Positions 1 through 11,180 of a stretch of DNA of 30,903 bases are shown piece after piece. Source of the DNA: Dissophora ornata (lineage: Eukaryota > Mortierellomycota > Mortierellomycetes > Mortierellales > Mortierellaceae). Every line of letters begins with the position of its first letter. The first letter of the stretch is position 1. A program made the translations under genes and the position numbers. The DNA lies in assembly GCA_025201705.1 (NCBI GenBank), contig MU616940.1:1-30903 (forward strand). Reading direction: 5' to 3'. The notes beneath the pieces are model-generated. The model saw only the letters and a list, made by a program, of their open reading frames with translations, was not told the origin of the DNA and made no database searches.

Positions 1-39
1 ATCATGCATTTCACTATCTATCTATTTTTTTTTTTTTAC

Positions 40-243
40 CTTTGTGTAATACTGGCAATGCCTGTAGATCAAGACCAAGGAGATGGCGGTCGAGATGACC
101 GTGAAACAGCCCGAGGCGATCCATCCGATCCTGGGCAGGTCAAGGGTGATACCCTTCGAAGAAAACAGACGGGTTGGATCCTCCGGCAGGTTCTCGATCG
201 GGCAGCCATTGGGCGCTATGATGGTCGTGTTATCTGTAGACAT
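40..243 (-). CDS. TMEM184/Ost-alpha-like membrane protein, first exon only
   Basis: This is the first exon (68 codons) of a minus-strand gene that runs off the left edge. The ATG at 243-241 opens a short polar N-terminus. It leads into one hydrophobic segment beginning DLPRIGWIASGCFTVIS at about residue 36 and ending LVLIYRHCQYYTK. A polar lead, an 'RIGW..SG.F' helix and 'HxQYYT' are what I recall of the start of the TMEM184/organic solute transporter alpha family (seven membrane helices, endomembrane or vacuolar in fungi). A donor reading AAG|GTAAAA follows at 39-38 in phase 0, and the next expected family segment (residues like 'QRYIxRI') lies outside the window. A GTG 15 nt upstream is open in the same frame, but ATG is preferred. 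Only the first helix is visible, so the family call rests on a short stretch. Confidence 0.75.
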
Positions 244-733
244 GCATCCAACACCCACGCGCGCACACGGTCAAGTTGAGAGAGTAGGGATGGAGACCAA
301 CTGAGGATAGAGAGATGACTGTCAAGGAGTGGGTATATGTTTATGCTGTGCAATACTCCAGGGAATGAGACAGACGTGGAGAACGCACGACCGTTATCAA
401 AGGTACGAGATGCGAGGCGGGACAAAGGTCAAGGGCAGATTAGAATCGAACGGAAACGAGTTGCGTCTGTTGTGTGAAACGTGCAGAAGTTGATGAGCGA
501 TGATGGGACGTGATGTAGAAAAATTCGGCGCCTTTGGATAAGGAGATAGAAAATAGCCCCGCCGAGGACTATGAGAAGATATGGGCGCCCTTTGAGGAGG
601 AATCAAAGGGTATTGATGGGTAGGAGAAGGAAAATGAGGAAAGGAAGATGGTGGCGGCGGGAGCAATGAAGAGAAGAGAAGAGGGGAGGGGATGGTGGGG
701 GTCGTCAGAGGGATCATCCGTGCTGTCACTGTA

Positions 734-768
734 CACCTTGCACCTTGCACCTTGCACCTCACACCTCG
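734..768. repeat. 7-bp tandem repeat CACCTTG, 5 copies
   Basis: Three perfect copies of CACCTTG (734-754) are followed by the variants CACCTCA and CACCTCG. It is a short minisatellite in the upstream region of the TMEM184-like gene. No function can be assigned. Confidence 0.9.
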
Positions 769-1280
769 TTCTCTACATTTAGCTTCGTGCGCTTCGCACA
801 ACTGACAACTGACAACTAAACCTGGTGCAGAAAGGCGTGGCCACCATGCCTTCCTCACATTGAGCAAAAGAAAAAACAAAAATATAGGGGGCAGTGGGGT
901 CATCAGGTCTGTCAGTCTGTCAGGAACAGACAGTAATAACAACAACAATGGTGTACGCTGACCCTTTATTTTGTTTATGTTTGTTTGTGATCGCAACAGG
1001 GAAAGGGGGGTTTGGGCGGCAGCGTGCTCGAGCCAGGGAGTTACAACGCTGCAGGGGGGGAAGGGAGTGAGGAGGGCGGATGGAGCATGCCCACGCAAAC
1101 ATGCATCATCCATAGCACGTTCCGCGTCGCTAGTTCTATTCATGTCCGTGGGGTCCATCGACACCCCAGTCTACTCCATCAATGTAGCACAGACAGAGCC
1201 AGACAACTAAGATAGACTGACTGAGTGTAACATGGGGGCCAGAGATTCAGTACCCATTGTCCCTGTCAATGGCGTCTTGT

Positions 1281-1291
1281 TTTATTTTATT
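1281..1291 (-). terminator. Overlapping AATAAA polyadenylation signals of UTP22
   Basis: The minus strand reads AATAAAATAAA about 100 nt past the UTP22 stop codon, giving two overlapping canonical polyadenylation hexamers in the expected place. Confidence 0.5.
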
Positions 1292-1391
1292 TCAACTCTA
1301 TGAGGGGTTGGTGATTGTGGAATGCAAGTGAAGAATGATACTGAAATGCAGAAATTAAAGAATGTCGAGGGGTTTTTTTTTGTTTGTTTGT

Positions 1392-4300
1392 TTAGTTGGC
1401 AGCGGTAGGATCCCTGTTAACCTGGATCGATCGGACAAGTCCGTGGCCAACCCGCTCCATCTCGCTCATCAACGCTTCAATGTTGGGCACGACCAATTTC
1501 GATCCAGAGGTGCTTGACTTTCCGCCTTTGGCCTTCGACTCCTGCTCCTTGACCTCCTACAAGAAAAAAAAATGAAATGCGAAACGAAAGTATGTGTTAG
1601 ATACAAAAAAAAATTTGTGATTATCCGTAGACCAAATGTCAGAGTGGCAATAGTCACCGCAACAAAAAAAACTTACCAAAACTCCATCCTTGTTCACATC
1701 GGCGGGCTTGCTGTTAAAGCCCAAGTTGACCTTCCATGCTCTTGGGCTCAATGTAATCGGGTTCCACAGCACACCGATCTGCGTGCCTCCGTACCGGTCA
1801 TGGAAGAACAGCGCGATATCACCATAGGATCTCTGAAGTTCAGCAAGGTACTCAGCCGCAGGGTCAAAGCCAATGAGAATCTGATCTCCAAAGACACTCT
1901 TTTGAAACCCTCCCAGGTTCTTGTACTTGTCGCCCTTTGTCACAAAGTACTGCGGGTTCGGTGCCAAGTTCTGAGCGTAGCGCGTGCACAGTGCTGGGTC
2001 GAGATCGATGACGAGGTCGTAGTGGACTGTGGGTGTGATGAAGACAGGGTTCAAGGCTGAGGAGCTCGTCGTTTCCGAGGATGAGGTCGTCTTTGTCATA
2101 TGGTCCAGACTCGTCTTGGCCAACGTGCGTAAGCGAGCGACGATCATGGGCGAAGGCGACTGCCATGTCCACCACCTAGAGAACGTATCTTTGCCGGTGG
2201 CAATGAACATGGTCGCATGGTCGCTCGAGATCGCGGTCGTCTTTGTCAGAGTTGACGACGTTGCTGAGGCTGACGTAATCATGTTCTTGCGCGTGTTGGC
2301 AAAGTTGTGGCGGATTTCCTCTCGCTCCTTGCCGGTCATTTCTCCAGTCAGATCGACGACCAAGGGCTCGTGCTTCCAGTCCCAAGTAGCCAACAGGTTC
2401 AGAACACGAGCAAATCCTGTGAATCCACTGGCGGGGGCGGCCCAAGGTGCTGGGTCGACATAGACGGCAGCAGCCAACAACTCCAGAGCTTCGTCGTTGA
2501 AGAATGGTGCGAGCCAATGGGCGCTGACCCAACGCTTTGTCAGACGGATTGTTTGTGAGAGTGAAGGGTGCGTATGGCAAAGAGCGTGAACTTGGAACGT
2601 GTGCATGGGTGCCTGGACAAAGTGTTTGTTGTAAAGATCCAATGCCTTTTGATGCTGCTCCTTGAGGCTGTGGCTCGACTTGCGGTCAGCGATTACTTTC
2701 TCGCACAGAGCAATCTCACGGTCGTGCGAGATCCTGCAGCGGAAGACATAACCTGGCGCAACACGAACATCCATGTATCCATTCAACCCCAGGGACTCGT
2801 CCTCGTTCTCCTCCACAACCGTTGCGCGCATTCCCTTGTACTTGATCTTGTCGGCCAAGCGGAGGTAGAACGCAGTCTTCATTCGCTGGATCGCCTTCAG
2901 GTTATCGGGCCACTTTTGGGATGACTCGAATTGAATGACAACATCCAATGGTTCAACATACTGCGCGCTGTCGGGGAAATTGGTCGCGGGTGTGTTGAAA
3001 TCACGGGGTTGGGGAATAAAAGTGGAGGAAAGACGAGCGGCGGGTGAGGCAAAGTACATGTGGGTGACCGATAGGGGCATGTCCTCAGCAGTCTTGACAG
3101 CCTTAGTCATGGATTCGAATGCAGCAACGACGGCCTGGAAACCGTTAGTGGCTGCGGTCTTGTTGTCGAACAGACGCTCGGGGATGACCTTGCTGTTGTA
3201 CTGAATAAACTTGTTGAGCTGTCCAGCCCAGTAGTGAACAGAGTCATGAGGTATCGAGAGATGATGCTTCAAGAGGTAGCCAATCATCTGGCCCACGATC
3301 AAATGACGCGCATCCGTGCCTTGTGCCTCCCATACTGCACTCTCCAGGATGCTTCCATCTTTGAATCGGCGAAGTTCAGCCTTGCTTCCCCACAGGTCAC
3401 GGAACACCTTGGCAGCCTCCAAATCATCAGCAGGGGGTCCCAGATCAACCAAGCGCGAGCTCTCTGCGTGGTTCAACAACAGTCCGATTGTGATAACAGA
3501 ATCTGACCCGTAGTTTGGCGCAGTGGACGAAGTAGCCCAGTTCTCCAGGGGGTCGAAACGGGTGGCGACCAGGTGAACTCTGTCAGTCAAACCGCGCTTC
3601 AGCAAGGGCGCGATCGAGCGGACGAAATGGATAAAGGGCGACGGGTAGTCCAAAGCGACAGTCTTGCTATAGTTCTTCAGCTGGCCCAGGTTCTTGGGGA
3701 CATGAACCTTGACGACGTTATCGAAGCGCAACATGGCGCTATCGACCCTCTTCAAGAACAGAGCCTCAAACTTGTCGTCGCTAGACTCTGTAAAGAACTT
3801 CATGGCAAGGCGAGCCTCGTGTTGGAGTTCGTCCAGAGCTGCCTTGGAGACATGTCCTGCCAGGTTGATCTTTCCTGAGGGATCGACGATCACAACATCG
3901 AAATTCTCGACAAAGGCCTCCTTCGAAAACTCTCCCGTTGCGGTGTTCTGGCCCATGAAGATAGGCTGGGCGGCAAAGTCGTGTTGTGCGATATAGTCGA
4001 TGGTTCCCTTGACGAGCTGGTATGAACTGAATCCGTTGGCAAGTTTCTTTCCTCCATTGGCTCCTCCGCCCTGCAACAAGTACGCCATCAACATCTCCAG
4101 CAAAAATCCATTAATGCCTTCGCTTGTCTCACGAAGAAGTCCTCGCTGTGTAGCCCAGACCTTGATCAGGACACAAGCGTCCTTGAAAGCAGCGCAGTTT
4201 TTGCTGTGTTGGTACAAAAAGGTGAGATGGGATGTGAAGGCAGTGTCCTGCTGGAGAGCTGTGTTGTATTGGGGTGTTGCGGGCTGTTCAGTGGCGTCGG

Positions 4301-5651
4301 CTGAGCGGACATTGTTGCGGCCAGGTGCCAAGCGCTGGGAGGGGAATACTGAGGAGGGGATATAAGGGATGATCCTGATGGTGCATCGCATCTTCTTGAA
4401 GTCGGTCTCACTCTTGTCTGTATTGATGCATAAACGTGAACGCGTTAGAAAAAAAAACACTCGGGCATGCAAAACGACCGGCTGTGGAAAATAACAAGAA
4501 ACAAAAGTTGGGAGACTCTTACCGCCAGAAGGGTGAAGGATAAGGATGGGCTTGCGCTGGTCCCCGTTCAGGGTGCTAAACTCGACCTTGCTGTTGGACA
4601 TGCCCGACTTCTTTTCTTGAATGGCGGCAGCAAGTACAGCAAGGTAATATGCGCGCTTGTAAAAGTAGCGGTAGTTCATGTGATCTTTCTCTTGGAAAAG
4701 CTCCCCTGGCATCTCGACAGCAACATCCACGCTCCAGCCATGACGGCTCTTTGAGACGGTCTTCAAGGGGAAACTGCCGACGAGGTGCATAGCGGAAGGT
4801 GCACTGTAGCCGAATGTGTATTGGATATCCGATGCTGGCTCTGGCTGAGGGAAGGGGATGACGATCGACTTTTTCTTCATGTTACTCTTGATGGTAGAGA
4901 GCTATCGTTGCCAAAACATGTACAGGTTGTTAATTAGCCGTTCGCTTGCGAGTATCGTCTCGTATAAGTGCCCGGCATGTCATCAAAGGCGACTTACAGA
5001 AAGTTCCTGGTGCTCGGGTGTGCGATCGAAAATATCCTTGAGTTTGCGAAGGGCAGCTTCCAGAGGCTGTGCCTTCTTGTAGTCGATCTGAACCTCCTTC
5101 AAGAGCTCCTCGATCTGCAACTTGAAGATGTTGGACTTGAACAGATCGGATGATTCTTGCAGTCCTTGAATTTCTTCGTTGGTAGGCGCTTTATAGAGAG
5201 TCGAACTCTTGACACCCATGGGGTTCTGTGGTTTTGAGGAGGAGGCGTCGTGCTCTGCTGCTGCCATGAACTCGTCCTGCTCATCTTCATCGTCGTCATC
5301 ACCTTCCTGTGCGTCAGAGTCTCCTTCCATCTCCTGGTCCTCGCCTTCGATGTAGTCGCCCTCTTCGTCGTCATTCTCGTCATCCTCGCCATTGTCGTCT
5401 TCTTCTTCTTCCTCGTCGATCATGTCGTCAAAGGACTCTTCGCCACTGGAGGACTCGGGGAGAGGCTCTGGCACTTTACGAGACTATTTGCGTGCAGGGA
5501 AATGAGGTTCAGCGGTATTAATATTTTGTCTAAGTGGCTGGAAGTGATCAGGGCTGTTTGATGAACAAGGCTAGAAAGCACAAGAAGAGAGCGGTACCTT
5601 CTTGGCAAGAACAGGTGCTGGAGCAGCAGCCTTTCTCTTTGCAGGCGCCAT
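1392..5651 (-). CDS. UTP22: Nrap / UTP22 nucleolar rRNA-processing protein
   Basis: The product is the nucleolar Nrap/UTP22 protein, a component of the small-subunit processome (UTP-C module with Rrp7 and CK2 in yeast) acting in early 18S pre-rRNA maturation. Five exons: 5651-5598, 5483-4998, 4901-4523, 4417-1677 and 1556-1392. All introns are GT-AG, of 114, 96, 105 and 120 bp, and the joined length is 1274 residues; yeast UTP22 is 1237. The start MAPAKRKAAAPAP is a basic nucleolar-type N-terminus followed by an Asp/Glu-rich run at about residues 35-90. The Nrap core begins at about 190 (SIVIPFPQPEP). The family hallmark WGSKAELRRFKDGSILES is present near 648. The family is a degenerate tandem nucleotidyltransferase fold thought to be catalytically inactive. 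The last exon supplies a Lys/Ser-rich tail ending RDPTAAN. The gene looks intact, and splice phases join without stops. Confidence 0.95.
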
Positions 5652-6072
5652 AGTGTATTCGTAAGATAGTATTGGAGGTGGGGGGGGCCTAGGGATAAGG
5701 GGGAGGAGTGGGGGATGAGAGGTAGAGAGATAAGAGAACGGGAAGAGGGACGGCGGAGGGGGAGGGGTGCCTGTGTGCGTGTGTGTGAGAAGTGAGAGTG
5801 CACACTGTCGATGGTCAAAAAAAAAAAAAAAAATGGCAGAGGTAAAAATCAACAAACTCAGCCACACATATGTGACTTGGCTGTGGATCTGCAGCGGACC
5901 TCAGAGACACTACGCACCCGCATCAGTGAATGCTCTGTAGAGCACTTTCGAAAGACGCGTTTGAAACACGTCGATAGACGTGAGGTTAACGCGGCGGTAT
6001 ATCGTCTGATTTATTGTCCACCCGTAGCATTCCCTGAAGTTCGCTATCGATGGAAAAGCACGAATGCAACTG
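5652..6072. promoter_or_regulatory. UTP22 upstream region, pyrimidine-rich on the coding strand
   Basis: This 421-bp interval lies between the UTP22 start and the stop of the next minus-strand gene. On the coding (minus) strand, 5660-5800 is almost pure pyrimidine with CCCCCC and CTCTCT runs and a short (AC)n tract, and a homopolymer of about 15 A (plus strand) sits at 5819-5833. Such CT tracts are common in fungal promoters. An AATAAA on the minus strand at 6015-6010 probably belongs to the upstream neighbour. No gene is visible. Confidence 0.5.
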
Positions 6073-7372
6073 CTATTGTACAACCACTTGGATCTCATCC
6101 TCACCGTTTGTAGGAGTCTCTGCTGAGCTCGTGCTGGCTGTTGCTGCTACTTCTGTTACTGACAGCTGGCTGTTACTCGTTGGGATGGGGGGTAATACCC
6201 TCTCCAAGTCCTCAGTGGCTGGAGTTGCAGTGGGTAGTGACGCCTCTGTCGCTGATAGGGCAGATGCACCGTGGTTTACGCTCGGTGTTGCTGGGGCTGC
6301 CACGGCAGCTGTTTGAACTATGCTTGTTCTCCTTGCAGCGCGAGCCGCCGTTGGGGACATGAGCTGCAGCAGTGTCTCTGGGGGTTCTGACCGTACAAGC
6401 AAATAAGACATCTCAACGCAGACCCACTTGAGATGTATCCAGCAACAGAAGTATCCATACATCTGTAATAAGAGCTGCGGACCCACCAATCAACGGTAAA
6501 AATGAAGATGTGTTAGTTGGACATAACCTGTACTTCTACCATGCCTTGCCTTTCTTGTCAAGAGCCGTATCATCCTGTTTGCGCTTACGATGAGATAACT
6601 GACACAATAGCGTCGGATGATTGCTGCCTCGTCCATCTGGCTCATATCTTGAAAAATGATACCAAGGGTCGTGTGAACAAACTCAAAGCCAGTGTCGATC
6701 CCAAACAGGATATTGTACCAGCCCATCCACCGTATGCTGAACTACAGTTGGCAATGTAATAACATGCGAGAAGGTAGAGGGGATACATGATAAATTAGGC
6801 ACATGCAGAATTTTGAGAACAAGGCTATTGCTTCTCTTCTGCCCTGTCACTGATCGCTCTTTCCCTCTCGCTTCCTCCTTTGCCTCACCTTGAGATTCGC
6901 GCGCAGACCAACGATGGCCTTGAGCATCATGAAGATCAACCAGAGTGCGTAGATATACTGTGCAGCCAGGTAGGTCGAGTCCTTGAATTGTATTATCTGT
7001 TGCCCATTCCCTGCGGTGGCGGATGTGGTTGGCGACAAGTTATGGACTTGATTCGCGAAAAACGTGGCGTTTTTGCAGAAATCGAGGACGATCACAAGGA
7101 GGACCTGAATTGCAATAAAGAAAAAAAAATGATGACAGCGTTCAGCGTTCAACAACAAAATTTCACATCAGCAGCCAACAGAAATGTGGCAGAGCATTGG
7201 CGTGGTAGAACGTAAAAATCAGATACAACGAGCAACCAATGAAAGCAAAAAAACTCTCCCAAAACGCTTCGCCCGTTGAAATCTTCTTTTCTTTTGTGGT
7301 CGCATTACTTACACCTTGAGTCAAGGGGATGAAAAACAAAAGGTTGGAGTGGAACCGTCGTGCCTGGACCAT
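6073..7372 (-). CDS. Unrecognised four-helix membrane protein
   Basis: I do not recognise the family. Four exons give 276 residues: 7372-7370 ATG to 7313, 7104-6889, 6741-6589 and 6474-6073. All junctions are phase 0, with donors GTAAGT, GTGAGG and GTAAGC and introns of 208, 147 and 114 bp; the last contains a CTAAC branch site. Four hydrophobic segments are seen: LLFFIPLTQGVLLVIVLDF (about 11-29), YLAAQYIYALWLIFMML (about 64-80), WYNILFGIDTGFEFVHTTLG (about 98-117) and a Cys/Trp-rich helix around YGYFCCWIHLKWVCVEM (about 148-164). An Ala/Thr/Ser-rich, presumably cytosolic tail of about 100 residues follows. The ATG has a good context (ACCATGG) and an in-frame stop upstream. Two in-frame acceptors 12 nt apart (6475 and 6463) make residues LLLQ optional. 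The intron chain is my reconstruction; the first intron is the least certain. Confidence 0.65.
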
Positions 7373-8630
7373 GGTTCGTTCTCAGTGGCCGGCACCGCGC
7401 AGAGCTACAGGTGGTCACGGCGTATGTGAGCAAGAGGAGGTGAAGAAAGGGATAAGAGATGGAGACAATGAGGGGTTTTTTTTCCAAGATGTCAGTATCG
7501 AGGAATAGAGAGGGACCGGCAACGAGAGGGAAAATGGCGGGGCACAGTAGCTGGAAGAGGCTGTTCCTGAGCGAGCCACTGATAGAATCTCATGTCCTCG
7601 TCCTCCTGTGGTGTCTCCAGCTGCACTGCACTGCTCAGGATGCTTTCTGGAAAGGGGTAATTATTACGTCGTGAGATATACGGATGCGACAGACAGGGAG
7701 TTGGAACGGCAGCCTAGAGTTGTGATGTTGAATGAGGATGAATGCTCTTTGAGATGGTGCTTGGAATGGGAGGAGGCAATGAGGAGGCACGCGAGGGAGA
7801 CAGTGGGCGCAGGAAAGGCAGAGCGTTGGTGCTTCTTTTTGCAAAGGCAGACACAAGGGCGAGTGGAGACAGCGTCTTATTCTCGTATTGACGGAAGAGG
7901 AGGGTTGGGAAGGGAAACAAGGAGTATACATGTAAACCATTCGACTTAATGCGTCGTCTCTGTATTGTTTGGCCTACAGGATTGCACAACACGGACGGAC
8001 GCATGGGAAACATCAGCACAACCTGGGCTGGCACATGGGTAAGAACAAGGTACTTGATCTCCATGCATCGAGCGCGAATGGGACTACTTGCCACAACTAC
8101 CGCACACATGCTGTCGTGCTGGTCATCCTGCAATACAAAATAAAGTAGTCTTTGACCAAAAGAAAAAAAACTGGGTGCAGATATGCAGGCTATACAACCG
8201 GATCGTGGGCAGCACGGAATGGTGGGACATGCACCAAATCCCGCAATCATAAACGGTTGCAAGCATTGCGTGTGCATCCACTGCTGCGTGGATACAACCC
8301 ACATGTCCATGGACCCGTGCATTACCAAGCGCCGCACTTCTCCAGCTGAACACAAAACCTCGAGCTTTTCTGAGCACTCTCCATTCCGCACCCTCTACCC
8401 TTTTTCCTGCAACTCTTCTCTGCGTCTTTCTTCGTTCATGTGTCTCATCTATCCTTCACCATGCTCCATCTCAACACCAGATTATCGTTTTATTACATGC
8501 AAATTACGTGGTATGAAACACCTGATCAATGCTATATCCCTCCTCCCATGTCGACCAATGCACTGGTCCTTCTCCTTAACCCCAACTGCTGCGTGTCTGG
8601 CACAAGCATGTGTCCACTCTTAGATCTCCT
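7373..8630. other. Intergenic region, no gene seen
   Basis: About 1.26 kb between the four-helix membrane gene and the Pkr1-domain gene. Open frames exist on both strands (7714-8391 minus, 8183-8623 plus), but their translations lack domain-like or membrane patterns and none shows codon periodicity I can recognise. The left part must hold the promoter of the minus-strand membrane gene. An AATAAA on the minus strand at 8494-8489 probably ends the Pkr1-domain transcript, about 137 nt past its stop. Confidence 0.5.
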
Positions 8631-10685
8631 TTACACATCCTTGCGCTGCTCGATTTTCATCGTCTCCATCTCCCGCAAGAACCTGTCGTCACCAAAACAA
8701 ACAAACAAGAAGAGAGGGAGGCATACATCCAATTAGTGATCTGCAACCGTGCACCTCGGCATTGTTGTCATGAGAACCACAGGCAGATGGGGGAATACTT
8801 ACCATTGCACAGCGATAAATAGGGCCACGGCGACTCCCGTCAATGCAATGGCGTGTCCGTTGCCTCCAGAGATAAAGACCAAGAAGCCAAGGGATAAAAA
8901 CAAGGCCACGAACACGGCGTTTAAGGTTTTAATCAGGCCAGGGTTGACACCCTTCTCAAAAATGGACGAGAAAACACCGCCGACCATGTCAGAAGGACCA
9001 TCCTTCTGGACCATTGCCGAGGACGAATCCTGCGTCTTGCCCGACACGGATCCCTTGGACACAGTCTCTTCGGTTGCAGAAGACTTTGCTAGTGTCGATG
9101 TCGAGGACGTCTCTTTAGAGGCCTCTGTGGCGGCGGCAGCTGAAGAGGAAGAACCCTTCTTAGACTTGCGCTTGCTCAGCTTGGGAGTGGTCGCCTCTGC
9201 AGCAGGCAATGAAGAGTCCTGCTCTGGCTCGATCACAGCTGCAGCAGCTACCGGTGCAGATACAGAGGCAGAGGCTCCCTTTCCCTTCTTGCCCCCCAAA
9301 CGTGGCGAGTTGGCTGCTGAAACATTGGCCGAAGCCAACTTTTTCTTGTTCTTCTTACTAGATCCGCTCTTTGGCTTGGAAGCTGCCTTGCTGGCAAGAG
9401 AGCGCTGCTCCTGCTCCTGCTTCGACTTTTCTTCCTCAGAGACCTCCTCCGAAGCCTCGTCGTCATCGCTTTCCTGATCTGCAATCTCATCCTGCTGAAG
9501 AACATAGATGGACATCTTGGATTGAATATCGATGCCAGCGGAAGACGATGTTTGCAGTGAGGACCGGGTCTTGCGGCTCTTCTTGGACTTGGACTGCTCC
9601 TGCCATTCATCGTCCTCCTCTTGGTCCTCATTCTCCTCGACTTGCCAGGAGTTGTCGGACTCCGTCTGCTGAGATTGATACTCTGGCTCTTCTGTTGGCT
9701 TTGATACCTCTTCTTCTTCTTGCGCGATCTTTAAAGCCTCAGCCTCTTGGGCTTCTCTCGCAACCTTCTCTGCTTGCTCCCGCTGCTCCCTCTCTGCTTG
9801 CTGTTGTGCCTCCTTCTCTTTGGCCTCCTTTTCCCTCTTTTTCTTTTCTTCTTTCTTTTGCTTCTGCGAGGCTGCAGTTGCAGCTGCAGCGGCCGCAGCC
9901 TCCATTTCCGCCTCAATCCTCTTCAAGGTTTCTCTGGCTTCCAACTGCTGCTGCTGCTCGCGTCTGATCTGCTCTTCCAATAGCTCCTGCTCCACGCGTT
10001 CTTGCTCCAATCGTTCTTGCTCCTTCAGCTGCAGAGTATGATTTTCGATCTCCTCCGTCTCGTCCTCTTCCGCCTCTTCCTCCTCCTGATCTCTCGCCTC
10101 TTGTTCCTGACGCTGTCTTTCCCTTTCCTCCTCTTCCTCCAGCGTGATCCGCTCCAGGATCTCGTCCGCATCTTCCGCATCCTCTGTATCCTTTAGCAGA
10201 TCAAAGTAGCTCGAGGTTGCGACACCGACCGAGGCATTAGGCCGCTTGCTGGCGGGGACCTTGCTGGCACGTGCCATCTGCTTCTTGGAAACCACGGGCT
10301 GGAACTCGTCCGTGCCAAAGATCTGCTTTTTCTTCTTCTTGGAGGCCTTTTCGGCGAGATCTGGCAAAGTCGACGCGGGCGCGGGTGTTGTCGTAGTGGT
10401 GATGGTGGTGGTGGTGTCGGCCTGATCAGCTGCATCTGCAGAGGTCGAAGAGGACGATGAAGTCGAAGGTGATGTTGGGGCGATGGTCTGCTGCTGTTGC
10501 TTGTCCTTTGCGATAGAGGATGAGGAGGATGAGGAGACGACCTGCCAGCCGTCGTCGTCATCGTCGACAATGTCGTGGTGGAGGTCGCTGTACTCGTGCG
10601 AAGCCTGATCAGCGCTGGTCTTCTTGGCAGCGTCGCTGGTGGCGGCAGGGGCGTTCATTGTGGACTTTGTGTTGACGGCGGCCAT
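8631..10685 (-). CDS. Long coiled-coil protein with C-terminal Pkr1-like membrane domain
   Basis: Two exons (10685-8803 and 8682-8631; 120-bp intron, donor GTAAGTATT, acceptor GACAG) give 644 residues. Residues 1-565 are low complexity: Asp/Ser/Gln/Thr runs, a Glu/Arg/Gln-rich predicted coiled coil at about 180-340, then Lys/Ser/Ala-rich linkers. The C-terminal 75 residues are different. SSIFEKGVNPGLIKTLNAVF leads into two membrane helices at about 589-628, and the second exon adds FLREMETMKIEQRKDV. The pattern 'SxFxxGxxPxLxxxxNxxFxxL ... two helices ... W(F)xxEx' matches what I remember of Pkr1, the ER factor needed for V-ATPase assembly in yeast. Yeast Pkr1 is only about 120 residues, so the 565-residue extension is unusual. 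Without the second exon the conserved end is lost, because the donor overlaps a TAA. The Pkr1 call is from memory of the motif. Confidence 0.75.
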
Positions 10686-11180
10686 GGCGGAGAGAGAGAG
10701 AGATGATTGGATGGGCAGCGATGGGGGGGGGGAGAGAGAGGGAGAGAGGAGGAGGGGGGATGGGATGAATCAGATGTGGGAGGGAGGGCTGAAAGACGCC
10801 AGATGATGGACGTCGACTGTTGAAAAAGAAAAACAAGTCGCACAGGAACACTACAAAACGTGTGGCAGGCAACTGTCGATGCACCAACCTGCAGCAGACA
10901 CAGACACCTCTGCTGTTGAAGAGACACCCATTTTACTGCGATCCACTATGCATATGCTACAGCTACTCCCTACACCCAGCGAAGGGTCATCGCAAACCAG
11001 TTTCTGCCAAGCCAGCATGCAGAGCCCAGTCTACTACGTGGCTCAGCCACGCCACGTCCACGTAGACGCAGCACATTCGCGCAAATGGCCCACAACCACT
11101 GCTGCCACGGATGACGCAACATACTGCCGCCCACGTCTCGCTACCACGGCAACCAGTATTGGAACCGGAGCGCCGCCATC
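10686..11180. promoter_or_regulatory. Upstream region of the Pkr1-domain gene
   Basis: The 10686-10800 part is a strong CT tract on the coding (minus) strand, with GGGGGG and GAGAGA runs on the plus strand, like the leader of UTP22. The remainder (10800-11180) has no gene I can support. It merges into the 3' end of the left F-box/LRR pseudogene, whose frame stays open to 10987 without recognisable sequence. Confidence 0.45.

Larger units (their letters stand above)
244..1391. other. Intergenic region between TMEM184-like gene and UTP22 3' end
   Basis: About 1.15 kb serves as promoter and leader of the minus-strand TMEM184-like gene and as the 3' flank of UTP22. I see no convincing gene. A 255-codon minus-strand frame at 397-1164 is proline/serine-rich low-complexity translation of a purine-rich strand, without recognisable domains. 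Contents worth naming are a five-copy 7-bp tandem repeat at 734-768, a doubled AACTGAC beside 800 and likely UTP22 polyadenylation signals at 1281-1291. Confidence 0.6.

Noticed and set aside
397..1164. 255-codon minus-strand open frame
   Set aside because: The translation is Pro/Ser/Leu-rich low complexity from a purine-rich plus strand, includes the 7-bp repeat and shows no domain or splice context.
4902..4997. Possible box C/D snoRNA in a UTP22 intron (TGATGA present)
   Set aside because: No CTGA D box at the other end and no terminal stem; a TGATGA alone is common.
7714..8391. 225-codon minus-strand open frame between two genes
   Set aside because: No recognisable motif and no membrane or domain pattern; most likely chance.
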